DNA of 64,000 bases from Anaerolineales bacterium (GCA_020634895.1 JACKAV010000005.1:248001-312000); one strand, 5' to 3'; positions 17,371-26,178 are shown, counted from the stretch's first letter. Made by a program: numbers and translations. Notes: a model not told the origin generated them from the letters alone.

Positions 17371-17844
17371 TTATGCAGTCCGGCGGGCGTAGAAAAGCTG
17401 CGAAGCGAATTTAACTATCTCGGACAAAGCAAAGCCCATAATGGACAAGTCAATCGTATAGAACGGGACCAGTTCCCCCCAGAAAAAAGAGGCGATTGCT
17501 GCAAGGAGTCCAAGAGTGAGCACACTGTACGCGTTACGCGCGGCTTTTATTGCTGCCATCTTTTCGTGGTCTGTTGCCGCTACTGCAGACCCGGAGCTAA
17601 CAGCAAGCAAGATGTATTGCATAGCTTGAGAAAGGATAAACAGCTTGACCGTGTTCAAAACCAGTTCGCCGTAACCCGGCGGGATAATATTATTTGCCAC
17701 GGCAACCGGCTGCATGGACCACATGCTCACGAAGTAGTAAACGGTGGCGCCAACGGTGATCATCAGAGAAAGTGTGGTGCCTTTCTGGTGGAAAGACGAC
17801 CTGAACGCCAAGCCTGTATTCCGGGAAAGTGTTTCTTGTGCCAT
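17371..17844 (-). CDS. Four-helix membrane protein, paralogue of the following receiver-fused domain
   Basis: The 157-residue protein has four predicted helices and ends in LSEIVKFASQLFYARRTA. The same order of motifs (IPPGYGELVLNT, SGSAV, ARNAYSVL, SEIVKFASQLF) appears in the C-terminal half of the gene immediately upstream (IPDGYGALVLST, AGSAV, NRNASYVL, SEITKFASQLF), so the two arose by tandem duplication. I do not recognise the family. The neighbouring two-component genes hint at a link to signalling, but that is only context. Confidence 0.75.
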   Translation of the reverse strand: MAQETLSRNTGLAFRSSFHQKGTTLSLMITVGATVYYFVSMWSMQPVAVANNIIPPGYGELVLNTVKLFILSQAMQYILLAVSSGSAVAATDHEKMAAIKAARNAYSVLTLGLLAAIASFFWGELVPFYTIDLSIMGFALSEIVKFASQLFYARRTA

Positions 17845-17895
17845 ACCTTTTTCCTTTTTAAATTCAGCGGCGAGCCAAATCCTGAATATTTTTTT

Positions 17896-18792
17896 CTAAT
17901 TAGCTTTTCGGTAAAAGAAAAGCTGTGAGGCAAATTTTGTGATCTCAGAAAATAGTAGCGAGACCATTGCCAGGTTTGCCATGCAAAAGGCAGGAAAGTC
18001 AACAAAAAGCAAACCAATAACCGCCAGAATACCTGCCACAAGCACATAAGATGCGTTTCGGTTCGCTTTCAACGAACCTGTCTGTTCCTGTACAGTCGGC
18101 TTGACCGCAGATCCCGCGCCAATCGCCAGCACGACCTGTAAAATGATCTCCGTCACAATGATCAATCCGAACGTGGATAGGACAAGTGCGCCATAGCCAT
18201 CGGGGATGGTTCCGCTCGCCAGTGCGATCGGGCGCATGGGCCAGGCGCGTGAGATATAGTAGATTGCCGCACCGGCGATAATCACCAGTGAACCGCCAGC
18301 GCTCATCTGTTGAAAATAGGCGCCAAAACCTTCAACTTTCCAATTATTTTTAGTTTCTTGTTCCATTTCTTTTCTCCTTGTGTAATTATTTTCTTCAGCG
18401 GACGATCCATAGACCGCTGTATACAACTCGTCCAATGAACAACCTTTGAGCAAAAACTCATCGGCTCCGGCAGACAACGCCGCGTTCTTATGTGCGGCAT
18501 ACATTGTGAGGATGACGACTTTGATGTTTTGCCAACGCTCCTTGATGATGCGAGCCGCCTCAATACCATTCAAAATCGGCATTTGCACATCCATAAGTAC
18601 AACATCAGGCTGAATCATCTCAACAACTTGAAGTGCTTCCTGCCCATTACCAGCCTCATAGAAATCAGGTACGACCTCCTTTGGGGTAAGCGATCCCAAC
18701 AACGCCTTCATTCCAGCCCGGGCGGAAAGATTGTCATCAACGATGAGCAGGCGCAGGGAAGGTTTTGTTTGCTGTGGTTCGTTTTCCATCAT
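17896..18792 (-). CDS. Receiver domain fused in frame to a four-helix membrane domain
   Basis: Starting from the ATG pair at 18792/18789, residues 12-135 form a response-regulator receiver: LLIVDD acidic pocket, phospho-acceptor Asp68 in LMDVQMP, conserved Thr in VILTMY and Lys in FLLKG. Instead of a DNA-binding output, the frame continues through ENNYTRRKEMEQ into a 156-residue four-helix membrane protein that is a paralogue of 17371-17844. A perfect ribosome site and ATG lie at the junction, so translation may give a fusion, two separate proteins, or both. A one-base indel would restore a stop (TAA in another frame) before the ATG, so a frameshift or sequencing error is possible. Confidence 0.75.
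   Translation of the reverse strand: MMENEPQQTKPSLRLLIVDDNLSARAGMKALLGSLTPKEVVPDFYEAGNGQEALQVVEMIQPDVVLMDVQMPILNGIEAARIIKERWQNIKVVILTMYAAHKNAALSAGADEFLLKGCSLDELYTAVYGSSAEENNYTRRKEMEQETKNNWKVEGFGAYFQQMSAGGSLVIIAGAAIYYISRAWPMRPIALASGTIPDGYGALVLSTFGLIIVTEIILQVVLAIGAGSAVKPTVQEQTGSLKANRNASYVLVAGILAVIGLLFVDFPAFCMANLAMVSLLFSEITKFASQLFFYRKAN
18364..18379 (-). promoter_or_regulatory. Internal ribosome site and start at the fusion junction
   Basis: AAGGAG (18379-18374) lies seven bases before an in-frame ATG (18366). A protein started here would be 156 residues, within one residue of the adjacent paralogue, which argues that this is the ancestral start of an independent gene. Confidence 0.7.
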
Positions 18793-18856
18793 GATGACGA
18801 CATTATAGAAACAGAGACCAATCTCCACATCGGTAAAGAAGCGGAAATCCACCCAA

Positions 18857-18888
18857 CAAAAAAGACCGCTTTTTCAGCGGTCTTTTTC
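18857..18888 (-). terminator. Terminator of the two-component operon
   Basis: A 12-bp stem (18859-18870 with 18876-18887) and a 5-base loop are followed on the minus strand by a T-run. It ends the histidine kinase-response regulator transcript. Confidence 0.85.
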
Positions 18889-18930
18889 ATCATTTAGCGG
18901 AGTTATCTCCAACAAATGTTGGAGGCGAAT

Positions 18931-19587
18931 TCACTCATCTTCCAGCGAAGCATATCCCTCACGCAAGGCATAGAGCGCCGCCTGTGTACGGCTGGCAAGG
19001 TGCAGCTTTCTCAAAATACTTGTGACATGAGAACGCACCGTCGCCTCGCCAAGAACCAATTGATCTGCGATTTCCTGATTGCTTAATCCCTTTGCCACCA
19101 ATTGCAGCACATCTACTTCCCTGGCGGTTAACGGGTCGGATGTTGGCTCCCTGGCAGCAGGCTGCGCCATTTCCTGAATTAATTTGCGTGCAATTTTGGG
19201 ATGTAACGATGACTCTCCGCGATGCACCTGACGGATAGCCTGCACCAGCGCCTCCGGTCCTGAATCTTTGAGCAAATATCCCAACGCACCGGCTTTGATC
19301 GCCGGAAAGACGCGGTCATCTGTGGCAAAACTGGTCAGGACCAGAATGCGTATCTCCGGATGTTCCCGCATAATTTGTTGGATCGCTTCAATACCATCCA
19401 CTTGCGGCATTTCCAAATCCATCAGAATAACATCAGGCTGGTGTTTTTTCGCGCCCGCAATCGCATCCTGTCCATTCGAAGCCTCACCCGTCACCTCGAT
19501 ATCCATCTCGGTACCCAAAAGCGCGCGAATGCCAGACCGCACAAGCGCGTGATCGTCAGCAATAAAAATCCGGATCTTGTCACTCAA
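18931..19587 (-). CDS. NarL/FixJ-family response regulator
   Basis: The 218-residue protein has a receiver domain (residues 5-120; acidic pocket DD at 11-12, phospho-acceptor Asp57 in LMDLEMP, Thr in VLTSF, Lys in YLLKD) and a C-terminal LuxR-type helix-turn-helix (residues about 150-213, DPLTAREVDVLQLVAKGLSN). It overlaps the end of the upstream histidine kinase gene by 8 bases, so the two form a cognate pair. It likely controls neighbouring genes, perhaps including the receiver-membrane fusion downstream, but no target site is evident. Confidence 0.93.
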   Translation of the reverse strand: MSDKIRIFIADDHALVRSGIRALLGTEMDIEVTGEASNGQDAIAGAKKHQPDVILMDLEMPQVDGIEAIQQIMREHPEIRILVLTSFATDDRVFPAIKAGALGYLLKDSGPEALVQAIRQVHRGESSLHPKIARKLIQEMAQPAAREPTSDPLTAREVDVLQLVAKGLSNQEIADQLVLGEATVRSHVTSILRKLHLASRTQAALYALREGYASLEDE

Positions 19588-21151
19588 CTGGCACCTCCAC
19601 CTTTACAACGGTTCCCGAACCGATTTCGCTTTGAATTGACAAACTACCTCCCAATCTTTCCGCCCGTTCCCGCATGGAATGCAAGCCAATGCCACCTTTT
19701 GCGGATGAAGAAACCGCATCAAACCCCAAGCCGTTGTCTGTGACCTGCAGCAACAAGCCTTGATCTCCCCTGGAAAGTGACACAGTAACCCTGCTCGCAT
19801 CAGCATATTTGAGAGCGTTGTTCAACGCCTCCTGCACGATCCAGTAAAGATCATTTTCCGTTTCAGGTTTCAGTTGAAACGACTCATCCATGTTCAAATC
19901 CGTTTCCACCCCGGTACGCCCCTCCACTGCTTCCAAACGCGCGCGCAAGGCAGGGACCAATCCTTCCGCCTCCAGCGCAGAGGGACGGAGTTCAAAGATC
20001 AACAGACGCATTTCCTTCAGGGCTTGTTCAGCCGTTTCGCGCAATTGACGCAGATGGTCAGCGGCGGCTTCCAACTGACCGCCCTCCAATTGCCTGACAC
20101 CCGCTTCCGCATACAAGGTCTGGCTGTACAAAGACTGTGTCAGTGAATCATGCAAATCACGAGACAGCCGATTGCGTTCCTGTATCACCGCCGCTTCTGC
20201 CGCCTGCTGACGGAGCCTCGCATTTTCCAGGATCTGGCTTTCAAGAGTTGCATTAGTCGCAGCCAATTCCTCTGCCTGATTCCGCAGTTCATTCATGACC
20301 CGTTCGATCTGTTCCGATTGTTGAGCCACGATCGTTTCCTGAACGCTCAATAATTGAGCCTGACTGGCAGCCCGTGAGCGGAAATAAACCAGCGGGTTTT
20401 GTGGAATATTGGTCAGCATTCCCTTTTTGTCATCGGCAAAAACAGCCGCCTGGTCAAAGGGCAGAATCGCCATTTTCACATTCAACGCCAGCGTTTTGAA
20501 ATATTCGGTGGTCTCGCGCGGAATCAGCATCTTCGAAAAAACGATCACCGTGAACAGGTTTCTGCTTGGCAGCAACCCGTAAAAGCCCAATATCGAGCGG
20601 ATGCCGTACGGAATCACAAATTTCTCCTGATCTGGCACATAAGCACTACCGACAGAATCAGGAATAAAGAAGACGTTATAGGTCTTTTGCTCAAGCTCGA
20701 GCAGAAATTCCGCGTCGGGGTTCGGTAATTTATTCATTACAATGCCAAACACATCCGACACCTGGGCGTACATGGGAATTCTTTTTGCCGTTTCCTCAGT
20801 AAGCGGCAGGGACTTATAAAATCGTGACCGTCGCCTGTCGTTCCAATCGGCTTCTTCCCCAACTGTTGCCAACAATGTTTGACAACTAACCTCAGGATCG
20901 TTGGGTATCCCTCCAAGCACTTTTTGAACATGTTCTTGCAGGTTGGCATCCAGGTCTTTATATGGGTGTGTAATGAAAAAACGGACGAGAGAACTTGCAG
21001 GCTTTCCGGCTTCATCCCCCAGTTGCTCATAAAGATAGCGGACGACCTTGTCCGCAACTTCCTCCATGCTTCCTGCCCCGTCCCCAATTTGCCGCAACAT
21101 GGCGCCGCAGGTGGACATATCCTTAAGGCTGAAGTTTGTCAGATCATACAT
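19580..21151 (-). CDS. NarX/DesK-type sensor histidine kinase with an N-terminal sensor region
   Basis: The ATG at 21151 is chosen because a strong promoter ends just before it; the longer TTG frame would lie inside that promoter. The 523-residue protein has a roughly 280-residue N-terminal region without membrane helices or a domain I recognise, a coiled coil (residues about 265-325), a HisKA_3 dimerisation helix with RDLHDSLTQ (phospho-acceptor His) and a HATPase domain with the N-box EALNNALKYA and G-boxes DNGLGFD and GGIGLHSM. It is a cytoplasmic sensor partnered with the overlapping NarL-type regulator. The signal is unknown. Confidence 0.92.
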   Translation of the reverse strand: MYDLTNFSLKDMSTCGAMLRQIGDGAGSMEEVADKVVRYLYEQLGDEAGKPASSLVRFFITHPYKDLDANLQEHVQKVLGGIPNDPEVSCQTLLATVGEEADWNDRRRSRFYKSLPLTEETAKRIPMYAQVSDVFGIVMNKLPNPDAEFLLELEQKTYNVFFIPDSVGSAYVPDQEKFVIPYGIRSILGFYGLLPSRNLFTVIVFSKMLIPRETTEYFKTLALNVKMAILPFDQAAVFADDKKGMLTNIPQNPLVYFRSRAASQAQLLSVQETIVAQQSEQIERVMNELRNQAEELAATNATLESQILENARLRQQAAEAAVIQERNRLSRDLHDSLTQSLYSQTLYAEAGVRQLEGGQLEAAADHLRQLRETAEQALKEMRLLIFELRPSALEAEGLVPALRARLEAVEGRTGVETDLNMDESFQLKPETENDLYWIVQEALNNALKYADASRVTVSLSRGDQGLLLQVTDNGLGFDAVSSSAKGGIGLHSMRERAERLGGSLSIQSEIGSGTVVKVEVPVE

Positions 21152-21157
21152 GAAAAA

Positions 21158-21186
21158 ATTATACGGTGGTTTTAACGATTCGCCAA
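21158..21186 (-). promoter_or_regulatory. Sigma-70 promoter giving a probably leaderless kinase mRNA
   Basis: TTGGCG (21186-21181), a 17-base spacer and a perfect TATAAT (21163-21158) read leftward. The start point expected seven bases later coincides with the kinase ATG at 21151, and no ribosome site is present. Confidence 0.6.
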
Positions 21187-21390
21187 ACAACCCGCGGCAG
21201 ACTCCGACTTTCAGGTTGAAGTGCTACAAAAGCGTTCTCAATACCTAAAACACATTTAGCATAAATATCTCATGCGGCTCAGACGGGCTTGTGAATAGAT
21301 TTAAGGCTTAGGGCAGCGACCAGACAGTGCGTACAGTAACTTCATCGAGTTGAACCTTGGAGCCAAGATTTAACTTTAACGAATCAGATA

Positions 21391-23376
21391 TCAATCGTTT
21401 AGAACGATGTTTCCGGTTTGGGTGGTGTCATATCCCGCCAGTTTGGAAATTGCCACGCGGAAGCGGGGAGCAGCTAAAAGGTCGAAGAGAGGCGCGAGAA
21501 GCTGCGAGTTGGCATACTCCTGCGGGAAGACCAGATCATAACGTTCCTGAAAGAGCGGGATGAAATCCAGATCGAGGGCTTGGGCAGCGGCTGCAATGAC
21601 CAAGCCGCAGGTGGCACGCCCCGAAGCGACTGCGGCGGCAACACCGAGATGTGTGTATTCTTCTTGATAATATCCGTGGATGGAATCGGAAGAAATTCCA
21701 AGTTGATTGAGATGATAATCGAGCAGAACGCGCGTGCCGGAACCGCGCTGGCGGTTGATGAATTGCACATCAGGGCGCGTAAGGTCGTTGAGATCGCGAA
21801 CCGTTTTCGGGTTTCCGCGGCGTACCGCCAACCCTTGTTCACGACCTGCCAGTGTGACGAGTTTGACATGTACATCGGGCACAAAACGGCGGATATAGGA
21901 AATGTTGTATTCGCCGGTTTCCGGGTCGAGCAGGTGTGTGCCGGCCATGTGCGCTTCGCCGCGCTTGACCGAGATCAGCCCACCCTGTGAGCCTACATTG
22001 GCAGAGATCAGCCTGCGGTCTGATTCGGTCAGGAATTGCGCCATGAGGTCGATGACCAGATCGTGCGAGCCAATGCAAAAGATCGTGCGCTCAAGTTCGC
22101 TTTTGGTTCGATATAAACGGATTTGTACCTTGCTCCCTGCTTCCAAGCCTTGCACACCCGAGGGTAAAACAGCCAGCCCATCTGCCTGTACCAATGAGGT
22201 GATAACGCCTGCACCGCGCGAGAGCGGGGCTGCCAGCAACGTGCCGCCTACCATCCCAGCCGCCACGCGGACAAAGTCATCGTCACCGGCGGGTGAGGTG
22301 ATTTTGCGGGTCAGTTTGGCTTCTTCCGTTGGCAATTCCAGCGGACGCCGACCCAGCCATTTTGCCATGAGCGGCTCAACAAAAATTTCATTGGTAAGCG
22401 CGGCAGAGACGGGATAGCCCGGTACGCCCACGATGGGAATTTGGTAATTGGTAATTGGTAATTGGGATTCCGATGTTCGATTTACCAATCCCAATATTAC
22501 TGGATGCCCTGGTCTTACGGCGACGCCGTGAACAAGAAGCGTTCCCAGTTTTTCGACTACTTTGGCGGAAAAATCTTCCATGCCTGCCGAAGAACCGGCG
22601 TTCAATAAAATCAAATCATGAGTTTGCGCGGCTTCCATTACACGTTGGCAAATTAAATCAAAATCATCTTTGATGATCGGGTAACGCGTTGGGTCACCGC
22701 CCATGGTTTTGATCTGTGCCGCCAATACAAGCGAGTTGTATTCCAAAATATCGCCTGATTTTAGTTCGGAACCGATGGGAACCAGTTCGGTACCTGTCGG
22801 CAGGATGGCAACTTTGGGTTTGCGGGCGACCTGAATACTTTGATGCCCGGAGGCGGCAATCGCGCCAAGGTCTACGGGACGCAGAGTATGCCCGGAAGAC
22901 AACACCAGTTGCGTGGCGACGATATCCTCTCCCAATGGGCGGATGTGGCTCCAGGGCGCAACTGCTGCTCGAATGCGAATGGATGCGGGTTTTTGGATAT
23001 TGGGAGTGATGTTATTGTTTTCATCCAGCGATTCAACATTCTCGATTGGAATAACCGCATTCGCCCATTCCGGCAGAGGATCGCCTGTATCCACATAATG
23101 AGCAGACTCGGCTTCGATGGGGAAGGTCAACGGAGTGGAGGGACCCGCACCAGAGGTATTTTCAGCAATGACCGCGAACCCGTCCATGGCAGAGGCGTGG
23201 TAATGCGGCGAAGAAATGGACGCCCAGATCGGTTCCGAAAGAACGCGCCCGAGTGCGTTTTCATCCAACGGAATTGTTTCTGATCCAAGTACCCGCCATA
23301 AACCGACTTCCTCCAAAGATGTTCTTAGATGATCCTGCGCTGTAGACAGCGGAATATCATGAAGGTAGATGGACAT
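21391..23376 (-). CDS. moeA: MoeA-like molybdenumtransferase fused to a periplasmic-binding-like domain
   Basis: The 661-residue protein begins 11 bases after a GGAGAAG site. Residues about 1-420 are MoeA (ASAMDGFAV, DTGDPLPEWANAVIP, NAGSSAGMEDF, VGVPGYPVSA), which inserts molybdate or tungstate into adenylylated molybdopterin. Residues about 430-650 form a PBP-like domain (GSHDLVIDLMAQFL, GSQGGLISVKRGEAHMAG, RQRGSGTRVLLDYHLN, ERYDLVFP) homologous to the C-terminal half of the regulator at 27284-28258. This MoeA-binding-domain architecture is known in anaerobes and archaea. About 16 residues (NRTSESQLPITNYQI) are inserted near residue 296 by a short tandem repeat, just before the GVPGYP loop. 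It follows the second moeA gene by 37 bases. Confidence 0.9.
   Translation of the reverse strand: MSIYLHDIPLSTAQDHLRTSLEEVGLWRVLGSETIPLDENALGRVLSEPIWASISSPHYHASAMDGFAVIAENTSGAGPSTPLTFPIEAESAHYVDTGDPLPEWANAVIPIENVESLDENNNITPNIQKPASIRIRAAVAPWSHIRPLGEDIVATQLVLSSGHTLRPVDLGAIAASGHQSIQVARKPKVAILPTGTELVPIGSELKSGDILEYNSLVLAAQIKTMGGDPTRYPIIKDDFDLICQRVMEAAQTHDLILLNAGSSAGMEDFSAKVVEKLGTLLVHGVAVRPGHPVILGLVNRTSESQLPITNYQIPIVGVPGYPVSAALTNEIFVEPLMAKWLGRRPLELPTEEAKLTRKITSPAGDDDFVRVAAGMVGGTLLAAPLSRGAGVITSLVQADGLAVLPSGVQGLEAGSKVQIRLYRTKSELERTIFCIGSHDLVIDLMAQFLTESDRRLISANVGSQGGLISVKRGEAHMAGTHLLDPETGEYNISYIRRFVPDVHVKLVTLAGREQGLAVRRGNPKTVRDLNDLTRPDVQFINRQRGSGTRVLLDYHLNQLGISSDSIHGYYQEEYTHLGVAAAVASGRATCGLVIAAAAQALDLDFIPLFQERYDLVFPQEYANSQLLAPLFDLLAAPRFRVAISKLAGYDTTQTGNIVLND
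22441..22495. repeat. Heptamer repeat with inverted repeat inserted inside the moeA fusion gene
   Basis: Three copies of TTGGTAA (22441-22461) run into an inverted repeat (ATTGGGATT 22461-22469 with AATCCCAAT 22487-22495). The whole block is in frame and encodes the extra residues found before the MoeA GVPGYP loop. Confidence 0.75.
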
Positions 23377-23413
23377 TATTCTTCTCCGTCACTTGCAAAT
23401 TTTGCTGGAAATT

Positions 23414-24715
23414 TTAGAACAGAATGATTTCCGCCATCTCTCCGGCTCCGTACCCGGTGACATCGGGTGGAATGCGCAAGAGACCGTCGGCGGCTGTTAG
23501 TGTAAAGATCAAATTGCTTTTGCCAAAGATGGGTTCGGCAACCCAGCCCCCCTCCGTCTCCCCCCATTTTCTTTGAAAATGGAGGGAGTGTCTCGAAGAG
23601 ACGAGGGGGGTAAGCTTCACGGGAATCCAGTCTTCGCGCCCGGCTTGCGAGGGTAGGTTGACCGTCAGTTTGGCGGCAATGACCGGGAGGGGATGAGGCG
23701 TTTCACCGAGCAATTTCTCGATCAACGGCACGACGAATAAATATCCGTTCACCAAGGCGCTGACTGGGTTGCCCGGAAGACCGATCACGGCTTTCCCATC
23801 ACAAACCCCAAGGATGGTAGGTTTACCGGGTCGGGTATTGATTCCATGAACCAGCACGCCCGGCGTACCCAAAGAGGCGATCACATCCGCGGTCATATCG
23901 CGCGTGCTGGCAGAGGAACCGGCGGTGATGACCACCACGTCACATTCGTTCAAGGCGCGGCGTGTTGTCGCTTCCAAATCAGAGCGGACATCTGGAACAA
24001 TGCCATACAGAATGGGGTCACCGCCAGTTTTTGTTACCAAAGCTGCGAGCGTATATGCGTTGATGTCTCGAACCTGCCCGGGTTGGGTTTGTTTGAAGGG
24101 GTCAATGATTTCATCGCCGGAAGAGATCAACCCCACTTTGGGTTTCGCTGCAACTGAAAGATGAGTGATGCCCAACGCCATCAGCCCGCCCACTTCTGCC
24201 GGGCGGATGCGAGCGCCGCTTTTCAAGACGACTGAACCCGATCTCACATCTTCGCCTATTTGAATGACATTTTCACCATCGGCAACGGCACGGAATATCT
24301 CAATTTCGCCGCCCGGTATTGGACGATCCCCGCCGAGGGCAACCTGCGTATTTTCCAACATCACGACCGCGTTTGCGCCGGGCGGCAGCATTCCACCGGT
24401 ATGGATCAGCCCGCATTGACCGGAGCCAATGCCATGCGATGGAGCACTTCCCATTGGGATCTCATCGAGCAGTGTCAGGTACGCTGGCATCGAGTCAGAA
24501 GCGCCAAAGGTATCGCGTGCCAGCACAGCGTACCCGTCCACGGTGGAGCGCAGGAATTCAGGCAACGAATGCGGCGCAGAAACATTCCCGGCGATCACCC
24601 GCCCAAGTGATGAGGAAGTCTCTATTTTTTCCTGGTTGATCTTTTTTACGGGAAGATTGGAAAATAATAACGCGCGTGCTTCTTCAGGAGGGAGTAATTG
24701 AAGGAATTCAGGCAT
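23414..24715 (-). CDS. moeA: Molybdopterin molybdenumtransferase MoeA
   Basis: The 433-residue protein is a full MoeA with the LRSTVDGYAV motif, GLIHTGGMLPPGANAVVM, a VITAGSSAS loop, HGINTRPGKPTILG and IGLPGNPVSAL, in the usual order. It should catalyse metal insertion in molybdenum or tungsten cofactor synthesis in the cytoplasm. The last domain contains about 22 extra residues (about 369-390, around LVSSRHSLHFQRKWGETEGG) encoded by a palindromic element, so it is longer than the usual 400-410 residues. It lies between tupC and the moeA-binding-domain fusion, which ties both to tungstate or molybdate uptake. Confidence 0.93.
   Translation of the reverse strand: MPEFLQLLPPEEARALLFSNLPVKKINQEKIETSSSLGRVIAGNVSAPHSLPEFLRSTVDGYAVLARDTFGASDSMPAYLTLLDEIPMGSAPSHGIGSGQCGLIHTGGMLPPGANAVVMLENTQVALGGDRPIPGGEIEIFRAVADGENVIQIGEDVRSGSVVLKSGARIRPAEVGGLMALGITHLSVAAKPKVGLISSGDEIIDPFKQTQPGQVRDINAYTLAALVTKTGGDPILYGIVPDVRSDLEATTRRALNECDVVVITAGSSASTRDMTADVIASLGTPGVLVHGINTRPGKPTILGVCDGKAVIGLPGNPVSALVNGYLFVVPLIEKLLGETPHPLPVIAAKLTVNLPSQAGREDWIPVKLTPLVSSRHSLHFQRKWGETEGGWVAEPIFGKSNLIFTLTAADGLLRIPPDVTGYGAGEMAEIILF
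23547..23610. repeat. Palindromic element inserted in frame in moeA
   Basis: The outer arms (23547-23560 with 23598-23610, one bulge) enclose two hairpins, CCATTTTC/GAAAATGG (23564-23582) and GTCTC/GAGAC (about 23590-23601). The 64-base block adds about 21 codons to moeA without breaking the frame. Confidence 0.75.
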
Positions 24716-24780
24716 AGACCGGCTCGTTATGACGAAATGTCAAAGACAATTCGATTATACAATACCGCCCAACGCCCCTT

Positions 24781-25500
24781 TTACAGCCCTCGCAAAAAAT
24801 CACTCACACTTGAATCAGCAGAGTCTTCTTTTATTTGCTTTGGCGTCCCCACCTGCTTCAACTCGCCGCCGATCATCACCGCCACCCGGTCACCGAACTG
24901 AGCCGCCTCTTTCAAATTATGAGTCACAAAAATCGTAGTGCGATGTTCTTCTGCCAGTGCGCGCGAAAGATATTCAAGTAATTTTTCGCGCGTCTGCGGA
25001 TCGACCGCCGAAAACGGCTCGTCCATCAAAAGCAATTCAGGATCGAGAACAAATGCCCGCGCCAGGCTGACGCGCTGCGCCTCTCCCCCGGAGAGTTGAC
25101 TGGCTCTGCGCTCCAAAAGTTTTTCCACCCCCATGGCTTTTGCCCACTTATCGACCCGCTCACCCGCTTCTTTTTTATTCATCTTGCGAAACTTCAACCC
25201 CAGCCCGATATTTTCGCGCACAGATATATCCATCAACAGCGGGTCTTGAAAGACAAAGGCGATCCGACGACGATACTCAAGTTCGTTCCATTCGGCTTGC
25301 AGTTTTCCATGCAGGAAAATCTCGCCTCTCGCAATTTTAAGGAGATGCGCCAATGTGAGCAGAAACGTGCTCTTTCCCGAACCGTTCGGACCCACCACAG
25401 CCAAAGTCTCACCCTTTGGGATGTGGAGCGAATCAATTCGGAGAGTCTCGCGTCCGTTTCGTTTAACGATCAGATTGCTAATTTCAATGATATTTGCCAT
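24781..25500 (-). CDS. tupC: Tungstate/molybdate ABC transporter ATP-binding protein
   Basis: The ATG at 25500 gives MANIIEISNLIVKRNGRETL; an upstream TTG frame is less likely. The 239-residue ABC ATPase has Walker A GPNGSGKST, signature QLSGGEAQRVSLA, Walker B LLLMDEPFSAVD and the switch His (FVTHNLKEA). It lacks the C-terminal molybdate-binding TOBE domain of ModC, which is typical of TupC. It follows the permease gene by 24 bases and precedes moeA, so it energises uptake of tungstate (or molybdate) for cofactor synthesis. Confidence 0.88.
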   Translation of the reverse strand: MANIIEISNLIVKRNGRETLRIDSLHIPKGETLAVVGPNGSGKSTFLLTLAHLLKIARGEIFLHGKLQAEWNELEYRRRIAFVFQDPLLMDISVRENIGLGLKFRKMNKKEAGERVDKWAKAMGVEKLLERRASQLSGGEAQRVSLARAFVLDPELLLMDEPFSAVDPQTREKLLEYLSRALAEEHRTTIFVTHNLKEAAQFGDRVAVMIGGELKQVGTPKQIKEDSADSSVSDFLRGL

Positions 25501-25524
25501 GATGTTATTCAACGAAAGACTCAA

Positions 25525-26178
25525 CTATCGTTTTTTGCCTTTCTGTTGAATCCACGTCAGTCCAAGATTGATAAGATAGGTAATGACAAGTAGCAACGCC
25601 GAAAGCGCCAACGCCTGCTCGAATTCGCCTTTGGAGGTTTCAAGCACGATCGCGGTGGTCAATACGCGCGTCTGCCCTTTGATATTTCCGCCCACCATCA
25701 TGGACGCGCCCACCTCGGAGATGACCGAGCCGAAGCCCGCCATCAACGCCGCCAACAGCGGCAGACGAGCCTCACGCCACAGATGCCAGACCATCTGGAG
25801 TCGCGAGGCGCCGAGTCCGAGAAGTTGTTGCTGCAAACGCGGATCCAGAGCTTCCAATGCGGCGGCTGTCAGCCCCATCACCACCGGTGCGGAGATCACC
25901 GTCTGCGCGATGATGATCGCCCAAGGCGTGTAAATGAGATGCAGGTCGCCGAGCGGACCGCTGCGCCAAAGCGTCATTGCCACCACGAGTCCAACCACCA
26001 CCGGCGGCAGCGCCATGCCTGTGTTGATAATGCTCAAAAGAATGGAACGTCCGCGAAAATTACCCAGCGCCAGCCATGTGCCGAACGGCAAGCCGATCAT
26101 AAGGCTGATGATTGTTGCAAGCATGGAAACTTGCAAAGACAGTATAGTGATCTCGAAGATTTCAGAATTAAAGATCAT
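25525..26178 (-). CDS. tupB: Tungstate/molybdate ABC transporter permease
   Basis: The 217-residue membrane protein has five to six helices and the cytoplasmic EAA-like loop AALEALDPRLQQQLLGLGASRLQM, which contacts the ATPase. The N-terminal MALPPVVVGLVVAMTLWRSGPLG and the SEVGASMMVGGNIKGQTRVLTTAI segment are characteristic of TupB-type permeases. Its gene is downstream of tupA with a terminator between them, so the binding protein is probably made in excess over the membrane parts. Confidence 0.88.
   Translation of the reverse strand: MIFNSEIFEITILSLQVSMLATIISLMIGLPFGTWLALGNFRGRSILLSIINTGMALPPVVVGLVVAMTLWRSGPLGDLHLIYTPWAIIIAQTVISAPVVMGLTAAALEALDPRLQQQLLGLGASRLQMVWHLWREARLPLLAALMAGFGSVISEVGASMMVGGNIKGQTRVLTTAIVLETSKGEFEQALALSALLLVITYLINLGLTWIQQKGKKR

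Noticed and set aside
18789..18860. Full promoter for the receiver-membrane gene
   Set aside because: TATAAT is near the ATG, but no acceptable -35 hexamer at 16-18 bases is present.
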